Notes under the pieces: model-generated
Databases searched by the model: none
Told to the model about the DNA's origin: nothing
What the model saw: the letters and a program-made list of their open reading frames with translations, nothing else
Shown: positions 1-7,129 of the stretch, one piece after another
Position numbering within the stretch: position 1 is the first letter of the stretch
How the letters are laid out: every line of letters begins with the position of its first letter
NCBI GenBank assembly: GCA_903917425.1
Contig: CAIXAQ010000267.1
Coordinates: 1 to 8,858 of the forward strand
Reading direction: 5' to 3'
DNA length: 8,858 bases
Source: an uncultured Bacteroidales bacterium
GTDB taxonomy: Bacteria; Bacteroidota; Bacteroidia; Bacteroidales; UBA4417
Program-made: the position numbers and the translations under genes

Positions 1-76
1 ATAACCAAATCATAAATTAAGCCGGACCTCTTGTACTATTTTTTCAATTTACCATGGATCAATAGGAAACATGTAA

Positions 77-247
77 GGCGAACTGCCAAAAGCTATTGTT
101 ATCGAGGAACAGACCAACAGCGAGCAAATGAGGCTCATTCAGGAACTTGACGAAAAGGATAAAAGCATTGTATTCTCTATGATTGATATAATGCTCACGA
201 AGAAAAAATTTAAAGACTTCTTTCAGAAAAACGTAGCTGCATTATAA
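77..247 (+). pseudogene. C-terminal fragment of an XRE-family transcriptional regulator
   Basis: An open frame closed by TAA at 245-247 encodes about 56 residues, beginning GELPKAIVIEE, with the later segments QELDEKDKSIVF and TKKKFKDFFQKN. This matches, from memory, the C-terminal tail of Cro/CI-like (XRE) regulators widespread in Bacteroidota, in which an N-terminal helix-turn-helix is followed by a helical tail with an LDE-DK signature and a terminal TKKKFKDFF helix. The helix-turn-helix is missing: an in-frame stop lies at 74-76, and no frame in 1-76 looks like the rest of the protein. The only in-frame ATG (128-130) would give a 39-residue peptide without a DNA-binding domain. I read it as a remnant left by a rearrangement to its left. 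It converges on the lipoprotein gene and shares its terminator. The family is fairly certain; the truncation is seen directly. Confidence 0.65.
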
Positions 248-250
248 CAC

Positions 251-274
251 AAAAGCCGGATTGCTCCGGCTTTT
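251..274. terminator. Bidirectional rho-independent terminator
   Basis: Bases 251-260 (aaaagccgga) pair perfectly with 265-274 (tccggctttt) around the loop ttgc at 261-264. The GC-rich core is flanked by an A run on one side and a T run on the other, so the hairpin can end transcription on both strands. It starts 3 bp after the stop of the regulator remnant (plus) and lies 4 bp beyond the stop of the lipoprotein gene (minus), the usual arrangement between convergent genes. It marks the end of the rhs-lipoprotein transcript. Confidence 0.85.
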
Positions 275-278
275 ATGT

Positions 279-698
279 TTAAAGATTGGATATATCATAA
301 CTATATAAATACCACTTACCAGATTGTAGTATAAATTTTTTTTCTATCTGAAAACCAGATTGTTCAATCCAATATTTTTCGATAACAATAGTATCTTTCT
401 TTATCAAATCTGTTTTTAGGTTTTTATAAACTTGCAAGAATTTTACTTTAGGTGTTATAGTTACTTTTTTATTATCCCAAGATTCTTCCTTAACAACATC
501 GTCATCCCATGCTTTTATTGTCCCTTTGAGTGGTTTTAAAATACGTTTACTTTGATAGCTTGTATCACTGTAAAACTTCGTATAGAAGAAAGAGAAATCT
601 TCAGATACAGTTAGATTTAAAGTTGAATGTTTGCTTTTTTCTTGCGAATTAATACATCCAGTAGTAATTACAAGCAATAATATTAAAATATTTCTCAT
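279..698 (-). CDS. Small lipoprotein, DUF4348-like; candidate immunity protein for the Rhs M23 toxin
   Basis: The product is 139 residues. The ATG at 696-698 is chosen because it gives a compact lipoprotein signal (MRNILILLLVITTGC) with the lipidated Cys at residue 15. A start 13 codons upstream (737) would overlap the end of the rhs gene and bury the signal. The box TTGC is relaxed at -3, as is common in Bacteroidota. The mature part carries EDFSFFYTKFYSD (33-45) followed by YQSKRILKPLKG (48-59), and near the end GKWYL (127-131). From memory this pattern (F..F..KF.SD..[FY]Q..R...PL, late G.WYL) recalls DUF4348 lipoproteins of Bacteroidota, a family without known function. The gene begins 7 bp after the rhs stop on the same strand and is very AT-rich (about 25% GC in sampled stretches). 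Position, size and periplasm-facing anchor suggest that it protects the producer from the M23 tip. The lipoprotein call is secure; immunity is inference from context. Confidence 0.75.
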   Translation of the reverse strand: MRNILILLLVITTGCINSQEKSKHSTLNLTVSEDFSFFYTKFYSDTSYQSKRILKPLKGTIKAWDDDVVKEESWDNKKVTITPKVKFLQVYKNLKTDLIKKDTIVIEKYWIEQSGFQIEKKFILQSGKWYLYSYDISNL

Positions 699-705
699 AC
701 TAAAT

Positions 706-3700
706 TTATTTATAAGGAAATAATATAGTTGGATCAACCTTTTCTCCTCCAGTTCTTAATGTAAAATGAAGATGTGGCCCAGTCCCCCATGTTCCAGTAT
801 ACCCAATAATATCACCACGGCTAATCGTTAAACCGTTGGTAACATTTATCTCGGACAAATGAGCATAACCAGTTTGGATACTATATCCATTGTATTGATA
901 ATCATGTTTAATAACGACAGATAACCCATATTTAGTATCTTGAGCCATAACAACTTTCCCAGACCATGGGCTTCGTATAGGAGTCCCAACGGGTGTTCCT
1001 ATATCAATTCCTAAATGGGGTCGATTTAAACCAAGTTCTGGAATAACTCTATTATTTTCAGAGAAAGGACTTGTAATTCGATACTTTGTATCCACAGGAG
1101 GCAATAAACCCCCTTGTCCTGAGCCCTTATTATTACATGCATAATAATTAATTTCTCCTGTACCGATTTCTATGGAAACAGCATATGATTTGTCACCCCA
1201 ATATACCATTGTCCAATAATTACCGTTTATACTAGGGGCAAAACTGGTTGATGAGCTTTTTTCAGACTTAACAGGCAGTGAAAATCCCTTAGAAATTATA
1301 CTAGTTTTAACCCAATATGTATCTTCGTTATCCAAATATCCATTGTAGGTATTATAGATGGATCCAGCCCCATTAGTAAGAAACCCCACCCTAAAAGCTG
1401 CACCACTATTAGCAGTTGCCTGCCTATCAATATTGCCATAACTTGCACCCGGAATATTGTTCCAAAAAGGAGCCTGCCATTGATAGTCTTGAACAGGGCG
1501 GATAACAGGTTTACTTGCCATTCCGCTGGGGTCGGTATATTTTAATGGATTATTAAAACAATAGCTGTATCTGTTATAACTATGGCTGAATTCGGGATTC
1601 TGCACATAATTATCGGGCGAAAGGAAACGAGCCACAATGGGGTCATATACGCGGCCATTCATATTAATCAGGCCGAATGCATCGAGCATCTGGTGGCCGG
1701 TGTAACCACGGTCGAAATTAAAAGCAGCAGGCACATTATTATATGTCCAATCGGTAGCATTGCGGCGGCGGCCCCAGGGGTCGAAGCTGTAATGTTCAAC
1801 AGTAGCCCCGGTTTCGGTTATCACTTTATACCAGGTACCCTGGTAGTCGGTAAGCACGTAATTGAGAGAGTCGGAACCGGGCGTAGGATGGCTGATATAA
1901 AGTCCGCCCCCGGGCAGGTAATGCAAATACCTTTCGCTCCCGTTGGGTGATATTTCAACTTCGTAATCGCCGCCGATAAAGAACTTTGTTTTACTAACTG
2001 CACCATTAGCATACATTGTACTTTTTATACGCTCATTCAGGGGGCCATAGTTTATATTGAGGTGCTTGTTTTGCTGAATATGTTCAATTTTTCGAATTTT
2101 CCCCGCCAGATTGTAGCTGGTATTCTGTTGTTCTTCGGCAGGGACTATTATAGGATCTTGCACCCTATCAATTGCATGAGGATGGGATTGATTATAAATG
2201 TAATTATTATTCAGGCTGGTAAAGTCGGATTTGGATTTGATATTACCGCTTGTTTTATCAACAGACATGCTATATTGAGTTTGGTTGTCAACCTGCCAGG
2301 TTTTTAAAGAGTTTTTAAAGTCGTCGTCGTAGGTAAATGCCTCGGTTAAAGCACTTCCGTTTATGGTATAATTATAGTCTTTTCGGTACGCTAAATTCCC
2401 GGTAAATATATTAAAATTTGTCTCAATTTTTTGTATTTCCGAAGCTCCTGCCACGTTTTTCCCCGTTTTGATGAAGGTTGGCATGCCATACTCATCAAAT
2501 TCTAATGAAGTAAATATGCTGCCATTAGCTATCTTATAATTCAACAACTGCCCCCGAGTATTGAAATTACCGGGTTCGTATATAACCTTGTTATCCGATT
2601 TTTGAATCACTTTTTTCAACGTGCCATTGTTTTCATTATAATCGTATGTGAGTGTGTAACCCGAAGGATAGGTGTATTCCGTGAGATTGCCTAAAGCATC
2701 GTAAATATAATTGTAGGTAAAAATACGGTCAGAGCTTACGATATCCTTTTGAATTAACCTAACCTTTTCATCATAAGTATAATTATGGCGGACAGTGTTT
2801 CCGGTTTCATCAACAAAAAGCTCCACAGCCGGTAATCCCCTGCTGCCCTTGGGTGCAGAGGGAGGGTAATATGTGTTAGTAAGCGTAGTCTGACTGCCGG
2901 ATAAATTAATACCGGCCTGTTTAATTAATCTGCCGGCTTTGTCGTAAAACATTTTATAAGTCACTCCGCGTGCATCGGTTTGCTGCTGTAATTGCCCAAG
3001 TGCATTATAGTTGTAAGTTGCTGTGTCCGCATCCGGATCGTCCAGCAGTGTTTGGCGGCCATAAGCATCATAGGTTATTGATGTAATGCTGCCATCGGGA
3101 GTTGTTGTACTCTTTAATTGCCCGTCGCTATAATAAGCAAACAATATTGATCCGCCCGGATCGGTTATTGAATCTAATAATCCTGTGGCATTGGTGGTTT
3201 TATAGGTAGTAATACCTGTGATGCTGTCCTTTACAGAAGTAGTGCGACCGGAAATTTTTGGGGTGGGGTAGGTATATATAAACTTGTCTAGTGAAGGCAA
3301 AGTAATGGTTTTCGGACGGTTATACTCATCATAAACAGTAATGGTGTATTGAGAGGGAGTGGAGTTTTCGAAGTAGGGTTCCGAAACTTTTGTTACCAGC
3401 CCTTTCTGATTGTATTCCATTTTAATAATAGCCTTCGAGCCATCGTTATATTCATTTTTGGTATAAAGGGTTCTGCCTAATTTGTCAAAATAATTCCGGT
3501 TAGGAGTACGATTATTTGAATTGGTTTGTGAATAAAACAAAACATTTGCCATACCTGGATTCTGAAACCAATGAGTTTCGTTTTTCACCCAAACACCCGC
3601 ATCATCGGTAACTTTACGTGGTGTGCCAAAACCATCGTAATTATGCGTTGTAGTAAGTTCATTAGCATCGGTTTGGGTAAGTTTATTGCCAAAACCAGCA

Positions 3701-6700
3701 TCAAATGTTGCATTAGTCCTAAATCCCAGGGCATCCGTGATAGTTAACGGGAATCTGTATTTATCGTCGTAAGTAATTTGTTGTACAATATCATCGGCGT
3801 TGCTGGGCCTGTTCACTATATGCACACGTGAGGATTGAGCCAATCCTGCTATATACTCAGGATAAGTGGTTTGAACAGCACTATCCTGTTCGTAAAAATC
3901 AGTAACTGACATCATATTTCCCTGAGGCCCGTAAGTAATATGTTTTTTAGTTGCAATCACTTGTTCTCCCTCACGTTTCATGGTTTGTACGATATCAGAT
4001 GGTTTAGTAGGACACCAGGCCATTCCGTTGACGAATCCGGAATAAGTGATTGAATTTACAAACTCGGCTTGAGCTGATGCATCGAATGAAGGATATATTG
4101 TGTCGATTTTCGAGGACAAATTTGCATAGATATCATAATCGGTAGTTGTAACTTTTTGGGTTTTTGTAAAATAATCAAAAGAAATAGTTTTCGAAAGATA
4201 TGGAAAAATTACTTTAGAGGGAGCATTCTCAATATCTAAAAATTTGTTTGTTATTATTGATTTGTTGAGAGTAGTGTCGCTCAAAGTTTTTGTAATTGAT
4301 TGAGTTGGTTTAAGGATAAAATAATCAGGATCAGGTTCAAATGTGGAATTGCTGATGATTTTATTAAGTGAATCAATAATCGTATTTCCTTTAAAACCCA
4401 AAAAACCTTTCCCGGTAAGGTTAACTATTGCACCTGAGTATTTGTAATACTTTGAATTGATTCCGCCGATTCCGTTTTCAGTACTGAAAGAAGAAACGGC
4501 AAATTGAGGAGGTTGTATATTCATACAATCTGGGGTGGTGGTTGTGCTTCTGGTATAAATTGAAGAATTCGTTAGAGGTGTATAGAGAAATGAACTCTGT
4601 AAATTTAACCCGTTACATGTTTTCTTTATTGTTAGTGGATTAAATCCGGGATTGATGCTGGATACATAAAATTTATCATAAAAATCATAATTTTGACCAT
4701 AAGAGAAGGAAGCCTCGAACACATAATCTCCATTACCATCGCCATTGAAATCAACGGGATACGTTTCCGAAGGTTCAAAAATAGATTTATTGCCTAAAGC
4801 ATGAAGAGTTAAGGTGTCCTGCAATTGCCACCCCCAGTTGTTTTCGGAAAAGCTGGTACCAGTGGATGTCAATAAATGAATATCGAGGTAGTAAGTTGTC
4901 GGATTATAAACCGAATATGCAATGTCAGTTTTCCCATCCTGATTAAAATCCTGAACCGTCATTTGCACCAATGTGTCGTATGGATTAACGTTCAAAATAT
5001 TCGCAGGAATTTGAATGGTTTCGACATTCTGACCCGTACTCATACGAATGAACCAAAGGTTGAATTGATAATTGAGTATATCGGAATTGCCATCTCCATT
5101 AAAATCACCGGTAAAAGTTTTTCTTTTGGAATATTGGCTTCCCTCTGTGTACAAAATATTGTAATTATTTGCAGGGCTTGGCTGAAACTTATAAATGACA
5201 AGTCGTTCATTAATAAATGGATAATATTGTAAATCTTGTTGTTCCTGATATAAAAATTCATCTTTGCCATCACCATCAAAATCCAGGATATTATAATCGG
5301 CACTGTCAATTGACACAATCGGGGATAATAGCAATTTGTCAAAAATAATTGACTTTGTGAATATATGTTGGCCAAGATTAGCCAAAGTAATTTTATAAAT
5401 GCGCGCCCTTAATGTTTGACTATCAAGTTGCTGAAGCAACAGAATTTCATCCTTATTATCGCCGTCAAAATCACCAGATGTAATTTTGGTTTTACAGTAG
5501 GTACTTCCTAAACCGATAGTATCTTGTATCATAGTAGCTCCGGTTGAATATAAGCTACGTAATATATATCCTTGATTTGTATTATTGGTATAATAATGTT
5601 CAAATATCTGAACATCGGAATATCCATCTCCGTTATAATCTCCGATAGTAATACTCTTTACAGTATCGCCAGTTTGCCCAAGAGCATAGTTTGGAAGAGT
5701 TGGTATAAAATAACCATTATTATTGATAAAAATCATCTCCCATAAACCACGTCTATATACCGTACTTTTAGGATAGAATCGAAATATATCTGTTTTCCCA
5801 TCACCGTTAAAATCTGCGAAAAAGTTCTGATGTATGTCCGACCCATTTAAAGATTTTAGATTTTCATAATGTTGCATTGTTCCATCACCATAACCAAACA
5901 CAGTTGAATTATATCTTTTATTATCCCTGCCATATTCTTCTACTTCATTAAGTTTTGAGTAAGAGTTGTAATAATACTTAAGCTTGTAAGTTTTAATTAT
6001 TTCTTTTTCAGCCACAATATCGATATGGTCAAGTAGTACCGTTTGTTCCATGCGTGAACCGGCAATATATGCATTCGATGTATCAGTTCGTTCGCTATAA
6101 TAGAACCTGATGGAATTATAAGGTGTTATTTGCGGATTTGTACTCTTATTTCCGGTATATTGTATTTCCTTTAAATTGATTTCGAGGGGCTTTTTAATAT
6201 AAAAAAACGACATATAGTTGCCATTGGGATCCGTTATTTTATTGATATACCAAGTGATGGTTGACTGGTCGGATCGCTGGCTGGTAAGGCGGGCGTTTGG
6301 TTCCCTGCCGTATTCAATAATACTACCATCTTTACCAATTACTTCGAACCATTCGGGGTCAGAGTTTATTGTGCCATGCGAGAATATTTTGCTGCCGTTG
6401 AAAACCTCTGTATAGTATGAACTGCCTTCTGCCCCGTATATCCCTGCTCCTAATAACAATCGTTGCCCGTCTAAAGCAAAACGGTCATCAATAAAATCAA
6501 CTCCTTTTACCGCCCCATTATGGTAAATAGTATGCCCCACGCGGGTAATTGCACTCAAACCGGCAATATTCCAACCATAACCTGCAATTCCATTACCACT
6601 CTGGCTGTTGTAAACCAGGGAAAGAGAAGGCTGCATACCGGCTGTGCCCGGAGAAGAAAAAATGGGTAAAGTATAAGTAGCTCCTCCCGTAAGCGAAACA

Positions 6701-6993
6701 CCGGCTTGCCCGGGTGTTGTGCCAACAGTAAAATTAGTATCAATAGGTCTGTTCTCAGGGTCAACAGGAGTGCCATAAACTATTGGTAAAACAGAGGGGG
6801 CATTAGGGTCAATATACGCATGGAAATAATTTGTTCCAACAGGTTTATATTCAAAATTATTTTTCATCCGCACATACTCCGGTGCTGCTATATCGTAGGT
6901 CTGTGCTCCACTATGCGGAGTTTCCAGGATAATCTGGCTTTTAAGAGTGGTGTATGTAAAAAGGAAAAGTAGCAGTATATAAATATTCTTCAT
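706..6993 (-). CDS. Exported SpvB/TcdB-like Rhs repeat protein with C-terminal M23 metallopeptidase tip (polymorphic toxin)
   Basis: The product is 2095 residues; the ATG at 6991-6993 opens directly into a signal peptide (MKNIYILLLFLFTYTTLKS, likely cut before Q20). Domains in order: SpvB-like N-terminal region (about 95-300, e.g. PSLSLVYNS and GIAGYGWNI); seven FG-GAP/VCBS calcium-loop motifs (394-756); TcdB middle-like region (about 785-875, with STENGIGG and GKGFLGF); YD repeats (about 1075-1700); Rhs core (about 1671-1825, with RVYDPIVARFLSPD and DPSGM); a linker of unknown fold (1826-1968); and an M23 peptidase (1970-2095). In the family, TcB/TcC-type and Rhs proteins form a hollow shell that encloses a C-terminal toxin and cuts itself at the DPxG site. 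Here both shell halves and the toxin are one chain. The expected target is peptidoglycan cross-bridges of rival cells. No PAAR, VgrG, TcA or type IX sorting domain is visible, so the route beyond the periplasm is unknown. A lipoprotein gene follows after 7 bp. The reading frame is intact with no sign of decay. Confidence 0.92.
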   Translation of the reverse strand: MKNIYILLLFLFTYTTLKSQIILETPHSGAQTYDIAAPEYVRMKNNFEYKPVGTNYFHAYIDPNAPSVLPIVYGTPVDPENRPIDTNFTVGTTPGQAGVSLTGGATYTLPIFSSPGTAGMQPSLSLVYNSQSGNGIAGYGWNIAGLSAITRVGHTIYHNGAVKGVDFIDDRFALDGQRLLLGAGIYGAEGSSYYTEVFNGSKIFSHGTINSDPEWFEVIGKDGSIIEYGREPNARLTSQRSDQSTITWYINKITDPNGNYMSFFYIKKPLEINLKEIQYTGNKSTNPQITPYNSIRFYYSERTDTSNAYIAGSRMEQTVLLDHIDIVAEKEIIKTYKLKYYYNSYSKLNEVEEYGRDNKRYNSTVFGYGDGTMQHYENLKSLNGSDIHQNFFADFNGDGKTDIFRFYPKSTVYRRGLWEMIFINNNGYFIPTLPNYALGQTGDTVKSITIGDYNGDGYSDVQIFEHYYTNNTNQGYILRSLYSTGATMIQDTIGLGSTYCKTKITSGDFDGDNKDEILLLQQLDSQTLRARIYKITLANLGQHIFTKSIIFDKLLLSPIVSIDSADYNILDFDGDGKDEFLYQEQQDLQYYPFINERLVIYKFQPSPANNYNILYTEGSQYSKRKTFTGDFNGDGNSDILNYQFNLWFIRMSTGQNVETIQIPANILNVNPYDTLVQMTVQDFNQDGKTDIAYSVYNPTTYYLDIHLLTSTGTSFSENNWGWQLQDTLTLHALGNKSIFEPSETYPVDFNGDGNGDYVFEASFSYGQNYDFYDKFYVSSINPGFNPLTIKKTCNGLNLQSSFLYTPLTNSSIYTRSTTTTPDCMNIQPPQFAVSSFSTENGIGGINSKYYKYSGAIVNLTGKGFLGFKGNTIIDSLNKIISNSTFEPDPDYFILKPTQSITKTLSDTTLNKSIITNKFLDIENAPSKVIFPYLSKTISFDYFTKTQKVTTTDYDIYANLSSKIDTIYPSFDASAQAEFVNSITYSGFVNGMAWCPTKPSDIVQTMKREGEQVIATKKHITYGPQGNMMSVTDFYEQDSAVQTTYPEYIAGLAQSSRVHIVNRPSNADDIVQQITYDDKYRFPLTITDALGFRTNATFDAGFGNKLTQTDANELTTTHNYDGFGTPRKVTDDAGVWVKNETHWFQNPGMANVLFYSQTNSNNRTPNRNYFDKLGRTLYTKNEYNDGSKAIIKMEYNQKGLVTKVSEPYFENSTPSQYTITVYDEYNRPKTITLPSLDKFIYTYPTPKISGRTTSVKDSITGITTYKTTNATGLLDSITDPGGSILFAYYSDGQLKSTTTPDGSITSITYDAYGRQTLLDDPDADTATYNYNALGQLQQQTDARGVTYKMFYDKAGRLIKQAGINLSGSQTTLTNTYYPPSAPKGSRGLPAVELFVDETGNTVRHNYTYDEKVRLIQKDIVSSDRIFTYNYIYDALGNLTEYTYPSGYTLTYDYNENNGTLKKVIQKSDNKVIYEPGNFNTRGQLLNYKIANGSIFTSLEFDEYGMPTFIKTGKNVAGASEIQKIETNFNIFTGNLAYRKDYNYTINGSALTEAFTYDDDFKNSLKTWQVDNQTQYSMSVDKTSGNIKSKSDFTSLNNNYIYNQSHPHAIDRVQDPIIVPAEEQQNTSYNLAGKIRKIEHIQQNKHLNINYGPLNERIKSTMYANGAVSKTKFFIGGDYEVEISPNGSERYLHYLPGGGLYISHPTPGSDSLNYVLTDYQGTWYKVITETGATVEHYSFDPWGRRRNATDWTYNNVPAAFNFDRGYTGHQMLDAFGLINMNGRVYDPIVARFLSPDNYVQNPEFSHSYNRYSYCFNNPLKYTDPSGMASKPVIRPVQDYQWQAPFWNNIPGASYGNIDRQATANSGAAFRVGFLTNGAGSIYNTYNGYLDNEDTYWVKTSIISKGFSLPVKSEKSSSTSFAPSINGNYWTMVYWGDKSYAVSIEIGTGEINYYACNNKGSGQGGLLPPVDTKYRITSPFSENNRVIPELGLNRPHLGIDIGTPVGTPIRSPWSGKVVMAQDTKYGLSVVIKHDYQYNGYSIQTGYAHLSEINVTNGLTISRGDIIGYTGTWGTGPHLHFTLRTGGEKVDPTILFPYK
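709..1086 (-). other. M23 (LytM-type) zinc endopeptidase domain, the toxin tip of the Rhs protein
   Basis: This encodes residues 1970-2095, the last part of the rhs product. It opens with YRITSPFSENN, and all the hallmark residues are present. The zinc ligands are H1993 and D1997 in RPHLGIDIG and H2076 in GPHLHF. The catalytic histidines are H2045 in GYAHLS and H2074, the first His of HLHF. The segment GTPIRSPWSGKV and the glycine-rich GYTGTWGTG before HLHF are also typical. The family cuts peptide cross-links in peptidoglycan, and an intact site implies activity. The protein ends 11 residues after VDPTIL, a normal M23 end, so the domain is complete. Confidence 0.92.
1519..1983 (-). other. 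Rhs core with DPSGM self-cleavage junction
   Basis: This encodes residues 1671-1825. It contains the segments LTDYQGTWYKV, YSFDPWGRRR, RGYTGHQMLDAFGLINMNGR, YDPIVARFLSPD and NNPLKYTDPSGM, which together are the Rhs-associated core. In Rhs and TcC proteins, an aspartyl-protease-like core cuts after the residue that follows DPxG, normally Leu. Here that residue is Met1825 (codon 1519-1521). D1794 of LSPD and D1821 of DPSG are kept. Cleavage would free a tip of about 270 residues. The core DNA is clearly richer in GC (48-55% in the two 60-base lines sampled) than the tip that follows (about 32% in one line). Confidence 0.85.
1894..3771 (-). repeat. YD-repeat region of the Rhs protein
   Basis: Residues about 1075-1700 hold diverged repeats of about 20 residues built around a YD..G pattern. 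Clear examples are YDGFGTPRKVTD (1119), YDEYNRPKTIT (1221), YDAYGRQTLLDD (1308), YNALGQLQQQTD (1329), YDKAGRLIKQ (1350) and YDALGNLTEY (1431). In solved Tc and Rhs structures these repeats form the beta-strand spiral that walls the toxin chamber. The repeats are protein-level; the DNA copies are too diverged to suggest recent duplication. Confidence 0.85.
4726..5814 (-). repeat. Seven FG-GAP/VCBS calcium-binding motifs within the Rhs protein
   Basis: Seven D-[FY]-[ND]-x-D-[GN]-x-x-[DE] loops occur in the rhs product: DFNGDGKTD (394-402), DYNGDGYSD (452-460), DFDGDNKDE (508-516), DFDGDGKDE (571-579), DFNGDGNSD (630-638), DFNQDGKTD (682-690) and DFNGDGNGD (748-756). Spacing is 52 to 66 residues, one motif per expected propeller blade. 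This suits a seven-bladed beta-propeller like the one in TcB-type proteins, where the propeller gates the shell. The fourth loop position is Gln instead of Gly in the sixth motif. Confidence 0.88.
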
Positions 6994-7129
6994 GGTGTAT
7001 ACTATTTGCAGTTTTATATCGGCCTTAAAAAAAAGCCTGAAAATTGACTAATCTTCAAAATTGCTTTAAATTACATGCTCTGTTTGCTTTTTCAGCGTTT
7101 GCTTATTCTTTTATCACTTTCCAAACTTA
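6994..7129 (-). other. Upstream region of the rhs gene
   Basis: This is about 135 bp of AT-rich DNA between the recognisable intron remnant and the rhs start. It must contain the rhs leader. No Shine-Dalgarno sequence is visible, which is normal for this phylum. I found no convincing match to the Bacteroidota promoter pattern (TTTG, then TAnnTTTG). A run of nine T precedes aaggcc on the coding strand (around 7021-7036) but does not form a good hairpin. No ORF or RNA gene is seen here. Confidence 0.35.

Noticed and set aside
699..737. Upstream start for the lipoprotein gene that would add 13 residues
   Set aside because: It would overlap the rhs stop and place a hydrophilic stretch before a well-formed lipoprotein signal that begins at the next Met.
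709..1086. Type IX secretion C-terminal sorting domain on the rhs product
   Set aside because: The last 126 residues are accounted for by a complete M23 domain, leaving no room for a sorting domain.
1582..2307. Plus-strand open frames opposite the Rhs core and YD repeats (1582-1950, 2062-2307)
   Set aside because: They are antisense to a clearly coding, family-matching frame and have no recognisable protein features.
4876..6415. Further open frames within the rhs gene on either strand (4876-5232, 5040-5375, 6218-6415, and 6555-6776 beyond)
   Set aside because: They are out-of-frame shadows of the intact 2095-residue coding frame.
6994..7129. Specific promoter for the rhs gene
   Set aside because: No spaced pair matching the Bacteroidota promoter pattern was convincing in this AT-rich stretch.
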